DNA of 64,000 nucleotides from Avena insularis (lineage: Eukaryota; Streptophyta; Magnoliopsida; Poales; Poaceae). The stretch is from NCBI GenBank assembly GCA_023614405.1, contig CM042690.1, positions 664,896,802 through 664,960,801 on the forward strand. The letters run 5' to 3'. The translations under genes were made by a program, and so were the position numbers. This document shows positions 20,906 to 33,596 of this stretch, one piece after another; the first letter of the stretch is position 1, and each line of letters starts with the position of its first letter. The notes below the pieces were generated by a model. That model searched no databases, had not been told where the DNA came from, and was given only the letters and a program-made list of their open reading frames with translations.

Positions 20906-23312
20906 TAGCGGTGCTAGCAGGGGTGAAGATCCGTACGAGAAACCTCATCGGCACCGGCGAACGCATCGTCTCCGGGATTGTTCAGCGCTTTGGAGTGCTG
21001 GACTTTGTCAGCGACAATGCTGGCTGCTTCGGCACGCGCCCACTTCCACGCAACGGCCTCTTCATCAAGTTGGGTGCACACAAGGTCTACGTTGCTATGG
21101 ACATATCATGCGTTCATCCGCAGCGCGTCGTCGAGGCAGGGGAACCACCCCTTAGCGTGGTTCACGGGGCGCGTATCACTCGCTCCCTGGACCGTGCTGA
21201 AGTGATGATGACTGCGCTGGGGGCAGGCGCAAGCAAGGATCCAGCACTGGACCCGGAGGTAACACCTAAGGCACCGAGGAAAGGTAGAGGGCCTCCACTA
21301 GAGAGGCCTGAGAACATACTGAGAGAAGCTATGGATAGCTTGGCAAACCCGGTAGCAGCAGTGATAGATCCAGCTCAGGCACAGGCTGAGCTAGAGGAGA
21401 CTAGGCAAAAAATACTAGAAGGCGCAAAGAAAATAGCCGCGGCTCAGCAGTCGTTGAACATGACACTGCGTGAGTATGCAAAAGCAAACAAAGTTGATAC
21501 GGTAAAAGTAAAAGGGAGAAATCTCATGAGCGAGATGAACAAAGAAGGTGATACTAGAGCCGAAGAATCGGAAAACTATTTGTCCGTGGGGCTGCCGAAG
21601 TATAGTACCCCGGCAAAGAACCTCAGAGCAGCGGATGCGGCTGCATCCGAGTTAGAGGGTCTGACGGGTGAGGCCCGTCAAAGACAACAAGATAGGGTTA
21701 ACGAGTTAGTTCGGATCGCGAACAGACAGAATGAAGAGCTACTCAGAGCTAACCCGGAGAGAGCTGGAGCTTCCAAAATCGTCCATTCGGCGATGGGTAA
21801 CCCGGAGAAATCCGCTGGAACCGCATTGTCACCTCATGGTGGTCGAAGGAGAGAAGAGGTAGTAACCTCGGCCAGACGGAACAAACAGATCATCCCGTAC
21901 GACCCGACACGGACAGGAAAAGGAAAAGAGGCACAGAAAAATGATGATCGACGAAGTGTGAGCCGAGGTGAAGCTAGCCGAGGTAACCACGACCAAGGCA
22001 ATGCCGGTCAAGGGAACGCTGCCAACGGCAATGCCGGACAGCAAAACTCGGCAGAAGCAGGACAACTGCAGCGGCGGAATATACCAAGGCAAGAGCAAAG
22101 CCCGGCCGAGGTACGCAACAGAAAGGTGCGCCCCAAGTGCAAAACCGATACAATGACGGTGATTCGGAGATGGTGAATGCGGGGTACCCGAGACCGGACT
22201 ATCATGTGATAGGGTCAAGATTGGGAAGCAGGGATTTAATGCCGGATGACACCAGGTTGAAACTGGATAGCCTGTATAGGTCGGAACAGATCGAATGTCA
22301 AGGTCCCCCGGGTCCAGCGTGCTTTGGACCCCGGATCATGAAGGAGCCACCGACTAACTTCCAACGCCTGAGGCACGAAGACGTATGACGGCAGTACCAA
22401 GCCGGAGGATTGGCTGATAAACTATGCTACGGCTGTGACAATTGCCACTGGCAACTTGAGATGGGTTGTACGATACGTACCCCAGATGTTGGAAGGTCCG
22501 GCCAGAGTATGCTGAATAATTTACCACCCGGAAGCATCAACTGTTGGATAGATTTTGAAGAAATGTTTATCAGCAACTTCTCGAGTACCTATCAGAGGCC
22601 GAATAGGCCGCAGACCCTAGCAATGTGCAAGCAAAGACCTAATGAGACAGACCGTGAATTCTTGACCCGGTGGTGTACCGTGAGAAACTCGTGTGAGGGT
22701 GTCATAGAATCACAGGCCATAGCATGGTTTGCGCAAGGGTGCAGATATGGCAGCGAGCTGTGGATGAAGTTGCAAAGGAAAATGCCAATTACATTGGCAG
22801 AGATGATCCGGATTGCTGATTCGTATGCTTTGGGTGATCCGACTCAACCTAGGCTCGCGTCAAACGAGTCAAACGAGGAATACTATCAGAGGGATGGAGC
22901 CGGGTCATCTCGGAGGAACGATTACAAAGGAAAAAGAAGAAATGATAGACCGGATCATCACTACGGTTCGCAACAAGTTGCAGCTGTAAGTCAAGATCAA
23001 CCCGGAGCAGGGAGCAACCAACGCCAGAAAACGGGAGGGCAATGGACTCCAAGAAATGATGGCAAGAAAACATGGACCCTAGAGCAAAATAAACAGTGGC
23101 AAGAAAAGAAAGACCGTCTGAGGTATACCTATGAGTCGATGTTGGACCAGCCGTGTAAGTTTCACACGCCAAATCCGAATAGCCCGGCGGGTCACACAAC
23201 GAGGCAATGTGAGTGGATGCGTAAGATAGAACAAGGTGGTTCGGGGAATGCTCAGGCACCCCGGAATGATCAACCTCGGCAGCAATTGCTCTCCAGAGAA
23301 AACACGCAATAG
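20906..23312 (+). pseudogene. Gypsy gag, frameshifted
   Basis: A frame open from 20857 (inside the LTR, through the PBS) to 22176 holds the N-terminal part, with an Ala/Glu-rich helical segment (about 21340-21500). The true initiator is unclear. The frame changes near 22140 (SEMVNAGYPRPDYHV) and again between 22380 and 22510. The gag core (PF03732-like) is at about 22510-22860: NNLPPGSINCWIDFEEMF, ESQAIAWFAQGC, LAEMIRIADSYA. The C-terminal part is basic and ends at 23312. No zinc knuckle is visible, which is common in this lineage. At least three frame changes make it non-functional. Confidence 0.8.
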
Positions 23313-23315
23313 CTA

Positions 23316-24137
23316 ATGTTGCCTCCCCCTCCGCCGAGGTATGACAACAATGAGAGAAGGGATGCAGTGCATCAGGTGGAAAATCAGCACCAGCCGGATC
23401 AGAGGTACCCCGGAAACAAGGGGAGGAATGAGTACAGAGAACATCACCAGAGCTATTGTGTGTTCACAACTGAGGAAACAGATAGAAAGAGCTTGCAGCG
23501 CCGACATATGGAGGTCAATGCGGTAATGCCAGCAGTGACGAGGTACATGCCTTGGTCGGACCAGGAAATCACCTGGAACATCAAAGATCATCCCAAGCTT
23601 ATGCCGAGTCCTGGTTCGTATGCGTTAGTGCTGGACCCGACATTCATTGGGCCTAACATCAATGTGAGGTTCTCCAAGGTACTGATTAACAATGGTAGTA
23701 GCATTAACATTATGTATGCGGATACAATGCGCAAGTTGGGTATCTCGGTGAACATGCTCCAGGCTACAAGGACAACTTTCCATGGTATTGTACCAGGCAT
23801 TTCTTGTGAGACAATAGGCAAAGTCCGGGTTGACGTATTGTTCGGCACGAGAGATAATTGCCGAACTGAGAATCTAGAGTTTGAGGTGGTGAACTTGGAA
23901 AGTGCGTATCACGCGTTACTCGGAAGGCCAACATTGAACAAGTTCATGGCAAGCTGCCACATCAGTTATCTGAAGATGAAGTTGCCCGGGCCAAATGGAG
24001 TGATTACCATTGCAGGAGATTTCCGACGTTCCATTGAGTGTGCCTCAGCCGGGTCTAACCTAGCCGAGTCACTAGTGATTGCGCAAGAGAAAAGAAAAAT
24101 CCAAGAGGTGGCGGCATTAGCTCAGTCCGCGCAGTAG
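23316..24137 (+). pseudogene. Gypsy aspartic protease region, active site altered
   Basis: Continues from the gag C-terminus with RRHMEVNAVMPA, then the retropepsin-like domain. The expected catalytic text is (I)DGGSSIN; here it reads VLINNGSSINIMY, so the catalytic Asp is Asn (and the following Gly is Asn). Later conserved pieces, such as FHGIVPG, GKVRVDVLFGT, YHALLGRPTLNKFMA, LKMKLPGPNGVI, are present. The 273-codon frame is open to 24137, then a TAG begins the RT part. It would be inactive as a protease. Confidence 0.8.
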
Positions 24138-25898
24138 TATATGCTGGCGCTGAGCAACCCGCATGGTAGCGTTTTGTTCCAAGCCGCAAAGGATACTAAG
24201 AAAGTGCCTGTTGATGATATGTTCCCAGAGCGCACCGTAACAATTAGTGCTGGGTTGAATGATAAATAGGAAAGCGAGCTCGTCAACTTCCTCCGTGAGA
24301 ATCGGGATATTTTTGCTTGGTCTACACATGACTTGCAAGGTGTTCCGAGGGAGTTGGCCGAGCACTCTTTGAACGTAAGACCCGGAGCAAGGCCCGTGAA
24401 GCAACCTCTCTGCCGCTTCGCTGAGGATAGGAGAAAAGTCATTGGAGACGAGATAGCTCGGTTGCTAGCAGCATGATTTATCATGGAAGTACTGTATCTG
24501 GATTGGCTCTCTAATCCGGTGCTGGTAGAAAAGAAGAAGGATGATCCGAACGTGGCAGTAGTTTGGCGTATGTGTATCGATTACACGAACCTGAACAAGG
24601 CGTGTCCAAAAGATCCATTTCCACTGCCGAGGATAGATCAGGTCATAGACTCAACCGCAGGATGTGAACTGTTGTCATTCATTGATGCATATTCTGGTTT
24701 CCACCAGATACCTCTGAATCCGGATGATCAAATAAAGACCACATTTATCACCCCGTACGGGGCTTATTGCTATCGCACTATGCCGTTTGGTTTACGTAAT
24801 GCAGGTGCAACGTACCAAAGATGTATGCAAAAATGTTTGCACGACCAAATAGGTCAAAACGTACAAGTATACGTGATGATGTGGTTATCAAGACCAAGGA
24901 AAGCAAAACGCTCCTTGACAACATTAGGTAGACATTCGCGAACTTGAGAAGGTTCCGGATGAAGCTTAACCCGGAAAATGTACCTTCGGTGTCCCGGCTG
25001 GAAAATTACTCGGATTTCTCGTCTCCAGCCGAGGTATCGAAGTTAATCCAACTAAGATTCGGGCCATTGAATGAATGGAGCTGCCGAAGTGTCTTAACGA
25101 TGTCTAGAAGTTCACTGGGTGCCTAGCATCGTTGAGTCGGTTTGTATGTCGGTTGGGAGAAAAGGCATTGCCTCTCTACCAACTCATGAGAAAGTCGGAT
25201 AAGTTCGTTTGGACACCACAGGCCGATGAAGCCTTTGCCCACTTAAAAAAGATGTTGCCCACAGCACCAGTGTTAGCCTCTCCACGATCAAAGGAGCCAA
25301 TGTTGCTCTACATAGCCGCAACCAACTGAGTTGTAAGTGCAGTGATTGTAGTAGAGCGCAATGAAGAGGGTAAGTCGGTGCAGAGGCCGGTGTATTAAGC
25401 GAGGTATTATCTGCCTCAAAACAGAACTACCCACACTTTCAAAAGGTGGCATACGGTGTCTATATGGTGGCAAAGAAGTTAAAGCATTATTTTGAGGAGC
25501 ACCCCATCAAAGTGATATGTGAAGCTCCCATATCCGAGATAATGCATAACAAGGATGCGAGTGGCAGAATTGCAAAATGGGCAATTGAGCTAGCTCCTTA
25601 TGCGCCCCAGTACGACAGAAGAGAAGCAATCAAGTCTCAGGATGTGGCGGACTTTTTTGTAGATTGGGCCAAGGTACAATACGAACCACCGCCACCAGAT
25701 CCGAACGACTGGAGGATGCACTTTGACGGGTCAAAAACCAAAACCAGATTAGGCGCCGGGGTTGTGCTTACCTCGCCAAAGAATGACCATCTAAAATACG
25801 TATTACAGATCCATTTTGCGGCATCAAACAATGTCGCTGAGTACGAGGCTCTTGTGCATCAAACAATATGCTTTGGTGACTCAGATTTGGTGGTGTAG
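24138..25898 (+). pseudogene. Gypsy reverse transcriptase and RNase H, broken
   Basis: Reads NPHGSVLFQAAKD, then the RT entry HSLNVRPGARPVKQ, FPLPRIDQVIDSTAGCELL, FIDAYSGFHQI and MPFGLRNAGATYQ. At the YVDD active site (about 24874) one base is missing and the frame changes to YVMMWL. Stops also occur at about 24268 and 24474. The connection domain resumes at 25132 (LGEKALPLYQLMRKSDKFVW). RNase H is at 25446-25898, with MHFDGSKTKTRLGAG and NNVAEYEALVH. At least two frameshifts and several stops are present. Confidence 0.85.
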
Positions 25899-27625
25899 CA
25901 AGTGTCCGGAGTGTGGGACGCCCTGGATCCAAACATGGCACTGTACAAGTTTCATGTGCAGAGGATATCTGGTTACTTTGAGGGGTGTGAATTTCACCAT
26001 GTACCCCGAGTGGAAAACGAGGCTGCCGACATGCTATCGAAGCTCGGATCAACCCGACAAGTAATTCCACCGGGTGTAGCATTGGAACACCTCAGAAAAC
26101 CATCTATCAGGCCGTCCCCAGGAACCGACTCGATCTATGTCCCGGAAGATACAGAGTCCGGAGCTGAGCCCATGGACATCGACACGGGAGGTGGTACGCG
26201 AGACCTGAGGACTACATCAGCAAACCCGGGGACTGCCTCAACAAACCCGGGGACTACCTCGCTCGACCCGGGGACTGCTCAGCATGATCCGGCTGAAGTT
26301 ATGCCGGTAGATCAGATGGAAATTGATGAGGACGTGTTCCCTGCACGAGCAATACCAGCTTGGGCACTGCCTATATTCCAATTCCTGAAAGATGGAACGT
26401 TACCCACTGAGGAGGTGTTAGCCAGGCAAACTCAGAGGAGAGCAAAAGCATACACAGTTATCAATTCCGAGCTGTACAAACGGAGTGTAACCAATGTCCT
26501 CCAGCGATGCGTTGACCCGGAAGAAGGGCTTGACATCCTCCGAGATATACACCAAGGAGAATGCGGGCATCATGCTTCATCCAGAGCCTTGGTGGCAAAA
26601 GCACTCCGGCATGGGTTCTACTGGCCAAGTGCCTTAGAACAGGCAGAAGATCTGGTGAGAAAATGCAATGGTTGTCAAAGATATGCTACTAAGACACATA
26701 TGCCAGTGTCGGAACTCAAGACCATACCAATTACGTGGCCATTTGCCGTATGGTGCTTGGATATGGTTGGCCCGTTCAAACCAACGAGGGGAAACATGAC
26801 ACACATTTTGGTCATGGTGGATAAGTTTACAAAATGGATTGAAGTGAAGCCTATAAGAAAATGTGATGGAGCTACGGCCGTAACATTTCTCAAAGACATC
26901 GTCTTGAGATACGGTTATCCTCACAGTATCATAACTGATAATGGCACAAATTTTGCTGAAGGAGCATTTGCACGATTCTGTCGAGATAAGAAGATCCGGC
27001 TGGACGTAGCCTCGGTAGCCCACCCCGCATCGAACGGACAAGTGGAAAGATCCAACGGATTACTATTATCCGGGATAAAACCCCGGCTCATTGAGTCGTT
27101 GCAAAGATCAGCGGGGTGCTGGATAGAAGAACTACCAGCGGTACTGTGGAGTTTAAGAACAACTCCGAATCGATCAACAGGCTATACGCCATTTTTTCTG
27201 GTATATGGGGCAGAAGCTGTATTACCAGCCGACATAGAGCATGATTCGCCTAGGGTCACCCAATACACAGAAGCCGAAGTGCAAGAAGCCTGGCAAAATG
27301 ATGTTGATCTGCTGGAAGAAGCGAGAGAACTGGCACTGTCCAGATCCGCCATATATCAGCAAAATCTCCGACGCTACCATAGCCGGAAAGTGTGCCCCCG
27401 AGTCTTTCGGGAAGGCGATCTGGTACTCCGGTTGGTACAACGTACTGCTGGCATGCATAAGTTATCCCCCCATGGGAAGGGCCATTCATTGTGAGTAAAG
27501 CATTGCATAATGATTCTTACTATCTTATAGATGCAAAGCCACAGGAAAAGAACAAGGCGGACAGGTCCGGAGAGGAATCTAAGCAACTGTGGAATGTAGC
27601 ACTACTTCGTCCCTTCTACACTTAG
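25896..27625 (+). pseudogene. Gypsy integrase (nearly intact) with RNase H tail
   Basis: An open frame of 530 codons (25902-27494). It starts with the end of RNase H (GCEFHHVPRVENEAADMLSK), then an acidic spacer with three NPGT/DPGT repeats. The zinc-binding HHCC is at about 26550-26690 (H..GHHAS...CNGCQRY). The catalytic core has D (WCLDMVGPF), D (ITDNGTNF) and E (NGQVERSNG), all present. No chromodomain is visible. The C-terminus loses frame in a C-run at about 27464 (one C fewer than needed); in the other frame the text runs on to WNVALLRPFYT and a stop at 27623-27625. This is the least damaged domain of the element. Confidence 0.85.
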
Positions 27626-28237
27626 CTAAGAAGTGTATGTATCTGAGTCGTCTCATATGTCGGTATGTATGTCGGCAATGAGCTTATCAATGAAATAGTA
27701 GCGCCTCGAGCAGTAACTCGGGGACTGCCTTAATAATTTTTGTTGTTGTCTCTTGTGCGTTAGCTGGAATAAGTTGTTCTACTTAACCCAGATTAGTAAT
27801 GTGTGAGCACCAAAAAACCCAACTCTTCGACTTGTTGCTGTCCAACAAGAATTGGCTTCATGCCAAGCAAGAGAACAAGTTTGGAATTGCGTAGCACATG
27901 AAAAGCGACTAAGGAAACGAATTTATTCGAGCTAACGTTTGTTTTTCGGACTAACCCTGTATTTATTTTCAAGTTATTATGCAGCTTTATTTTTTGAGAT
28001 AAGTTTGAAAGTTTCTTAGTATTGTTAAGACGATTTTTGAAGCTCGGATTCGTAAGTCATAAAACCGAATCAGGGTAGACACGATCCGAGCCAAAAGATT
28101 GGACGAACAAGAAAAAGAAACACGGGGACTACGCCCAAGTTAACCCGGCATAAGAACTTAGTAGCAAAATATCACATGTACACACATCTGATTGCACCGG
28201 CATACCGGGGATCTGATAAATTTTCAAGTTTTTTGAC
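27626..28237. other. Spacer between pol and antisense gene
   Basis: Converging 3' ends: pol stops at 27625 (plus) and the antisense gene at 28238 (minus). No coding frame was recognised. It contains two copies of the GGGGACT motif (27718 and 28124) that resemble the polypurine tract before the 3' LTR. Confidence 0.5.
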
Positions 28238-31200
28238 CTAAGGAGCAGCAGGAGGAGGAAGTTCGGCGTCGTCTGTGCTGTCTTCAATATCTGAGGCATC
28301 ACCTTCTTCGTCCTCATCTGACCCGTCTTCAGCGTTCTCAGCGTTCTCGTCTCTAGAGGATTCTAGGAAGCTCGGTCCTTCACCCCAGTCATGGATAGGA
28401 GAATATTCGACGAGGCTGTAGGCGCAAGCCTGGCGCCGAGCTACCCACTCCGGGTCATCAGTCTATCTGGATCCGGTGCACCGGCGTGTAAGGAGGCTGA
28501 GGTCGATCTTCTCATACCATGTGAGTATGTGGTGAAGGATAGTATCAGCAGCGGCACACCCAGCAGACTCCCTCCAGAGGTCGAGCTGGGTCTCAATATC
28601 TGACAGCTTTTCAGCAAGAAGTGTGATTCTCTTCGGAGCGCTCTCACCGGGCCAGAACGTGTTGAAGAATCGGACGGAAACGTCGAGGAGATCCTTGCTG
28701 TAATTCTTGATGATTTCCACGCGAGATGACAGGCTGACCAATAGGTCCTCCATGTCTAAGGGAATGCTCTCACCGTCAAGAGCGATGGGAGTACCCCTCT
28801 CTCGGTGGAAATTAGCAACAACAGTGCTCGCAATAGGAGTACCCTCTGGAAAGTGGCCTGGAAACAAGGCAAAGGAAGAAGCTGAAGAAAAGACATATGA
28901 AGTAACCCGGAGAATTAGGTCGGATAAGGGAAAGGAATTTACGTGAAATGTGGCTGTGAATCCGGGTCAACTCCTTGATGCAGTCATCGCGTCTCTTGCG
29001 AAGTTTCTCAAGCTCAGCGTTTGCCGATCCAAGCTGGATGTCGGATTCTTTGAGTAGGTCCTGGTCCTTAGAGATCTGGAGAGTAAGGCGCTCGCGCTCT
29101 TCTGTGAAGTTCTGGCCAACCTTTTGGAGCTCGGTTTGGTGCTGGGCCTTCATCTTCTCCATCTCAGCCTTGAGCCTGGCAATCTCGTTGTCCTTAGTCC
29201 GGAGGAGAGTGAGCTCATCATCTTTTTTCTTCAGCTCGGCTTGATGCTGCCCTGCTTGTTCGAGAAAATGTAGCATCATATCAGGCATGGGCACACTATC
29301 CTCAAGCGATGTTGAAATAGTATGTTGACCCGGCAGAGCCGAGGAGTGAATGTTTGCCGAGCCAAGGAGAAAAAGAAGATGGAAAGCAAAGCAGGGTCGA
29401 ACAAAAAGGACTTACCCTTGATCTGCTCCAGGTTCTTTCGCATGATCTTGTTCTCAGCCTCCACCCCAGTTGCACAAACCAAATGAGGAGGTTAGTTCGG
29501 TAGAAGAAGATGAAGAGAAACGGAAAAGCACCAAGGGAGAAACTTACCCCTTTTTTCATGTTCTGCAATAAGTGCAACGTGCTTTGCGCGTAGCATCTTG
29601 TGGGTATCCAGTAGGCGTTGGAATTCAGCACTCCGGCAATTGGTGGTTCCCTGAAAAAAGTACAGAAGCGTAAAGTTAGCTTGGTGCATATTCGAAGTGT
29701 GCAAAATCCGGCCCAAGTGGAACTTAACCCGGCTCTAGGTGTGTGCATATTCGAAGTGTACAAGATCCAGGCCAAGTGGAATTTAACCTGGCTCTAGGTG
29801 TGTGCATATTCGAAGTGTACAAGATCCGGGCCAAGTGGAACTTAACCCGGCTCTAGGTGTGTGCATATTCGAAGTGTGCAAAATCCGGGCCAAGTGGAAC
29901 TTAACCCGGCTCTAGATGTGTGCATATTCAAAGTGTACAAGATCCGGGCCAAGTGGAATTTAACCCGGCTCTAGGTGTGTGCATATTCGAAGTGTACAAG
30001 ATCTGGGCCAAGTGGAACTTAACCCGGCTCTAGGTGTGTGCATATTCAAAGTATGCAAGATCCAGGCCAAGTGGAATTTAACCCGGCTCTAGGTGTGTGC
30101 ATATTCGAAGTGTACAAAATCCAGGCCAAGTGGAAATTAACCCGGCTCTAGGTGTGTGCATATTCGAAGTGTACAAAATCCGGGCCAAGTGGAACTTAAC
30201 CCGGCTGTAGGTGTGTGCATATTCGAAGTGTACAAAATCCAGGCCAAGTGGAACTTAGCTCGGCTCTAGGTGTGTGCATATTCGAGGTTCACATGGAGCT
30301 ACGTTAGTTTTCTAATGAGCATCCGGCCGAGTAACAACTTACTCCACCGGAGGCTCGGGGACTAATGGTTACTATCTACATCATGTAAAGGAGAAGCGAC
30401 ATACCTCCATCATCCGCCCCGCGAGGTTAATTGCCTTAGCGGCTGTATTCATTTGGGCGGAAAATTCTGCGGGGCCGAACTTTTCCGGGAGATCGTCGTT
30501 GTGGACAAACTCCGCCTTGTTCCAGTTCATGACGAACTCAATCAGGCTCGGAGGGTACCGCTCACCGGTGGGCATATGGGGTGCCACCAAGCCCTTCGCA
30601 TGCGCTTCTTTCCTCTCAACCAAGGCAAGGGCTGGGCTGGTATGCAGAACCATTTGCTGCGCATCAGTTGGCTCGGCAGGAACATCCTTCGCTGCTGGAG
30701 CTTTCTTGGGAAGCATTGATGATAGGGTTTGCTGCCCAGCCTCGACGAATGCTGACTTGGTAGCATCCGGAGCCTTTTTGCCCTTGGCTTGCTCGGAAGA
30801 AGTAACTGCAGCGGATTTCCCCTTAGGAGCTGCTGGAGTAGTTCCTCGCCAAGGTTGAGATGACTCGGACGAGGCGGAAGAACTTGGCACTGGAGCTCAT
30901 GTAGCTGGACTTGGAGCGGTTGTTGATTTTCTTGGTGCCGGAACAGGTGCTGGTGCTGGTTCGGTCACTGGTACTGGAACTGCTGCTAGTGCTAGGGCCG
31001 GTGCTGGTGTCGAGGTAGTCTTGGTGGCTACTGGTTGCGGTGATGCCGAAGTTGTGGACGTCGTCACCTCGGTTGGGCCGGCCTCTCTTGCTCCGAGGTT
31101 GCATTCCTCTCGACGAGGTAGTGCGGAACCCGGAGCAGCCGCAGAACCCTCTGGAATAGGGCTTAGCGGACGTGACTCGTCATCACGAGGAGGAGAAGGG

Positions 31201-33006
31201 CCAGATCGAAGTGGTGAAGAGATGCTGGATCCGCTCTGAGGGACCTCCACCGGAGCCCTGAAGAAGAGAATAATGTCAGAAGAGAAATTACCACGATGCA
31301 AGGAGAAGTGAGTTACGCAACGAAAAATGACTTATGCATCCGAGGTTTGGGCCTCCTTGGGTTTCCGAGCCCTTCGTGTCGGGGCTTTGCCTGCCGGCTT
31401 GGAGGCAGTCTTGTCTCCGGCCTTCTTTCGCCTTTTTGTGGGCTGAGAAGGTTCGGAGGAAGAACTTGGTACGGCTCCGCGCCTCTTCTTCGACGCCACC
31501 GGAACTGGTTCGCCCATAGCAAGCGGAGGATCCTCGTGGATATGCCCACCGGGGTTTGCTGATGTCAGAAAGGCAAAAGGAAGAGGGACAGCCTCAACAG
31601 GTTCAATCACGTCGACATCCGAGTCATCCTCATCATCGAGCCAGTCTCTAAGAGAAGAGAATTTACTGCTGGGTCGTTTTGTAGCGTCATTCATAGGGAG
31701 AAACATCTCCTGGTCCGGCTCCTCATCATCCGGGGTTTCTCGGTCCGGTGCCCACTTAAGGGTCGGATCCGTACCATCCTCAAGGGTTTGCTGAAGGAAT
31801 AGCTGAGAGAAAGCATGAAGAATAGAGTCAAAAATACAACAAAAACCGACATATATTTAAGCCGAAGTAAGTTTGCCCCGCGAAGCTTACCGCGGGAGGG
31901 AGCCTGTCACGACAGAAGTGCTCAATTCCCCACGTCCATTCAGCGGAGAAATCCTTGTGGGTGGTGAAGAGAGCCTTAACCCAGCGGAAAATCTCCGTGT
32001 TTCTCAGCTCGAAGGAGGAGGTTCGGTTGGGGTCGCGGCCGAAACTCATGTGGCACACCTTGTGGGTGCGCTTCTGGAGGGGAGAGATTCGGTTGTACAC
32101 GAACGTGATCATAGCATCCTCGTTGCGCAATCCGAGTTTCTTCAGTTCCGCGAACCTCTTATTAACTGGTTGGTTGGCCGTGGGCTTCTTGGAGACCTCC
32201 TCCCAGAATTCCGGATCAGGTGGACCCGGAGTATAGGGAAGCAACCGAATCAAATCTTCGGTGCCCGTGTTCCGGACATAGAAGAAGGTCCGGGCCCATA
32301 CTTTGCAGGAGTCAAGCCCGGTGACACGAGGGAAAACGGAAGTTCTCCGGGGCGAGATGGACGCAGCTCCGAATTGGGTGAGCTGCTTATCCTCTGACTC
32401 AACTTGGATATTGGGGATGACGTTACGACGAAGGCCAAAAAACCGGATCCACAGCTCCTTCGTGGGCCACAGTCCGGTGTAGCCCTCGATCGTAGAGGCA
32501 AAGGAAGAGAGAGAGGTGATAGCGTTGGCTGGAAGATGGTGCGGCTGCAGGTGGTAGGTGCTAAGCCAATCCTGGAAGAAGTCGCTCACCGGCAAGCCAA
32601 ACCCCCGTTGGAAGTGGGACAAGAACATGACGAACTCACCCGGATTGGGTGAGGGGGCCAGTTCGGCAGAGGGGAGACGAGCGACGATGCCGGCAGGGAT
32701 GCGTCTGGTCCGGTAGAGCCAGTCAAGGTCATCTTGACAGACCCATGACCCGGCCCATGCGCCACGGTCCGCCGCAGCGGCGTCCTCCTCCATTTCTTGC
32801 TCGACGACAATGAGCTCATCCTCCGTCATCTTGTACTCGCTACCCTCGCTGGTGCTAGCGGCGGCGGGGATCTGAGGCCTGGATTGGCGAGGACCCGTGG
32901 CGAGGAAGTTGCTGGCGTGATGGCTGTGACGAGCTGAGGAAAAGTGCGGCGGTGGCGCTGCTGCTAGGAGCACTGGCGGCGGCGCGGTCGCGAGGAAGAA
33001 GAGCAA
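28238..33006 (-). pseudogene. Antisense spliced gene of the Gypsy element (Transposase_28-like)
   Basis: Seven exons can be placed on the minus strand: 33006-31891, 31802-31334, 31257-30405, 29650-29548, about 29460-29415, 29302-28943 and 28857-28238. Introns start GTAAGC, GTATGT, GTAAGT, GTAAGT, GTAAAT, except the second donor, which reads ATAAGT and may be mutated. Acceptors are typical TTTCAG/TCTCAG. Exon 1 holds the conserved region PGEFVMFLSHFQRGFGLPVSD...GLWPTKELWIRFFGLR, like PF04195 ('putative gypsy type transposon'). Exons 2-3 are Ser/Pro/Lys-rich and low complexity. Exons 4-6 are coiled coil (DDELTLLRTKDNEIARLKAE). The last exon is helical with an acidic tail and appears frameshifted near 28463. 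The function is unknown. Confidence 0.75.
29690..30290. repeat. 59-bp minisatellite in an intron of the antisense gene
   Basis: About ten head-to-tail copies of a 59-bp unit containing GTGTGTGCATATTCGAAG and AGTGGAACTTAACCCGGC. Units start at about 29702, 29761, 29820, 29879 and so on, and differ by a few substitutions. The array fills most of the intron between exons 3 and 4 (30404-29651). It is not a CRISPR array: repeats are contiguous with no unique spacers. Confidence 0.9.
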
Positions 33007-33596
33007 CGGGCAGAGGGGCGCAGAAGAGGAAAAAATTCTAAGGGGTGCGCCCCTCCGCTACTTAACCACCCCCTAAGAGGGTGAGTGGGATCGCGCTATG
33101 CCAATGAGCCACATGGTGTGGCCATGTATCACCTGCATCAGCCGATCGGAGAGGAGCCACACGGAGGGCCACAGAGCAGAGGCAATCCCGTGACGTGATG
33201 CACTGATAAACGAGGAGGCATGCGTGACGTGACCTCGCGGTGATAATCGACAATTACTGCGGATTCGTGCAGGCCCTTAAAATAAGACGATGTAATGATT
33301 AGCCTCCACGTGGGTTGGCGTATGAAAGAAGGAAACAAGGCCCGGATCGAACCGTGGTAACCCAGACGGCGAGTGAAAACTTAGAATGTGCAGAGGGAAA
33401 GTAAAACCATGAGATCCGAGTCAAGGTGGTAACCCGGTCAGCAAGTGAAAACTTGGAACGTGCGAAGGGAACGTAAATCCACATAATCCGAGATAAAGGG
33501 CTAAATCAGAAATAACATCCAAGGCTCGAACATAAATGAACCTGATGTGGCCTTAGCGGCCAAGGCAGCTAAGACCGCACCAGCTTCGGGGACTAA
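33007..33596. other. Upstream region of the antisense gene and polypurine tract
   Basis: 590 bp without a gene, lying between the first exon of the antisense gene and the 3' LTR. Any promoter for the antisense transcript would be here or in the 3' LTR; I see no clear TATA. The polypurine tract CTTCGGGGACTAA (33584-33596) sits directly before the 3' LTR. Confidence 0.6.

Noticed and set aside
29690..30290. Regular repeats resembling a CRISPR array
   Set aside because: The 59-bp units are contiguous, with no unique spacers, and the context is a plant retrotransposon intron.
31873..32397. 174-codon plus-strand ORF inside the Gypsy element
   Set aside because: It is the complement of exon 1 of the antisense gene, which has the recognisable conserved core.
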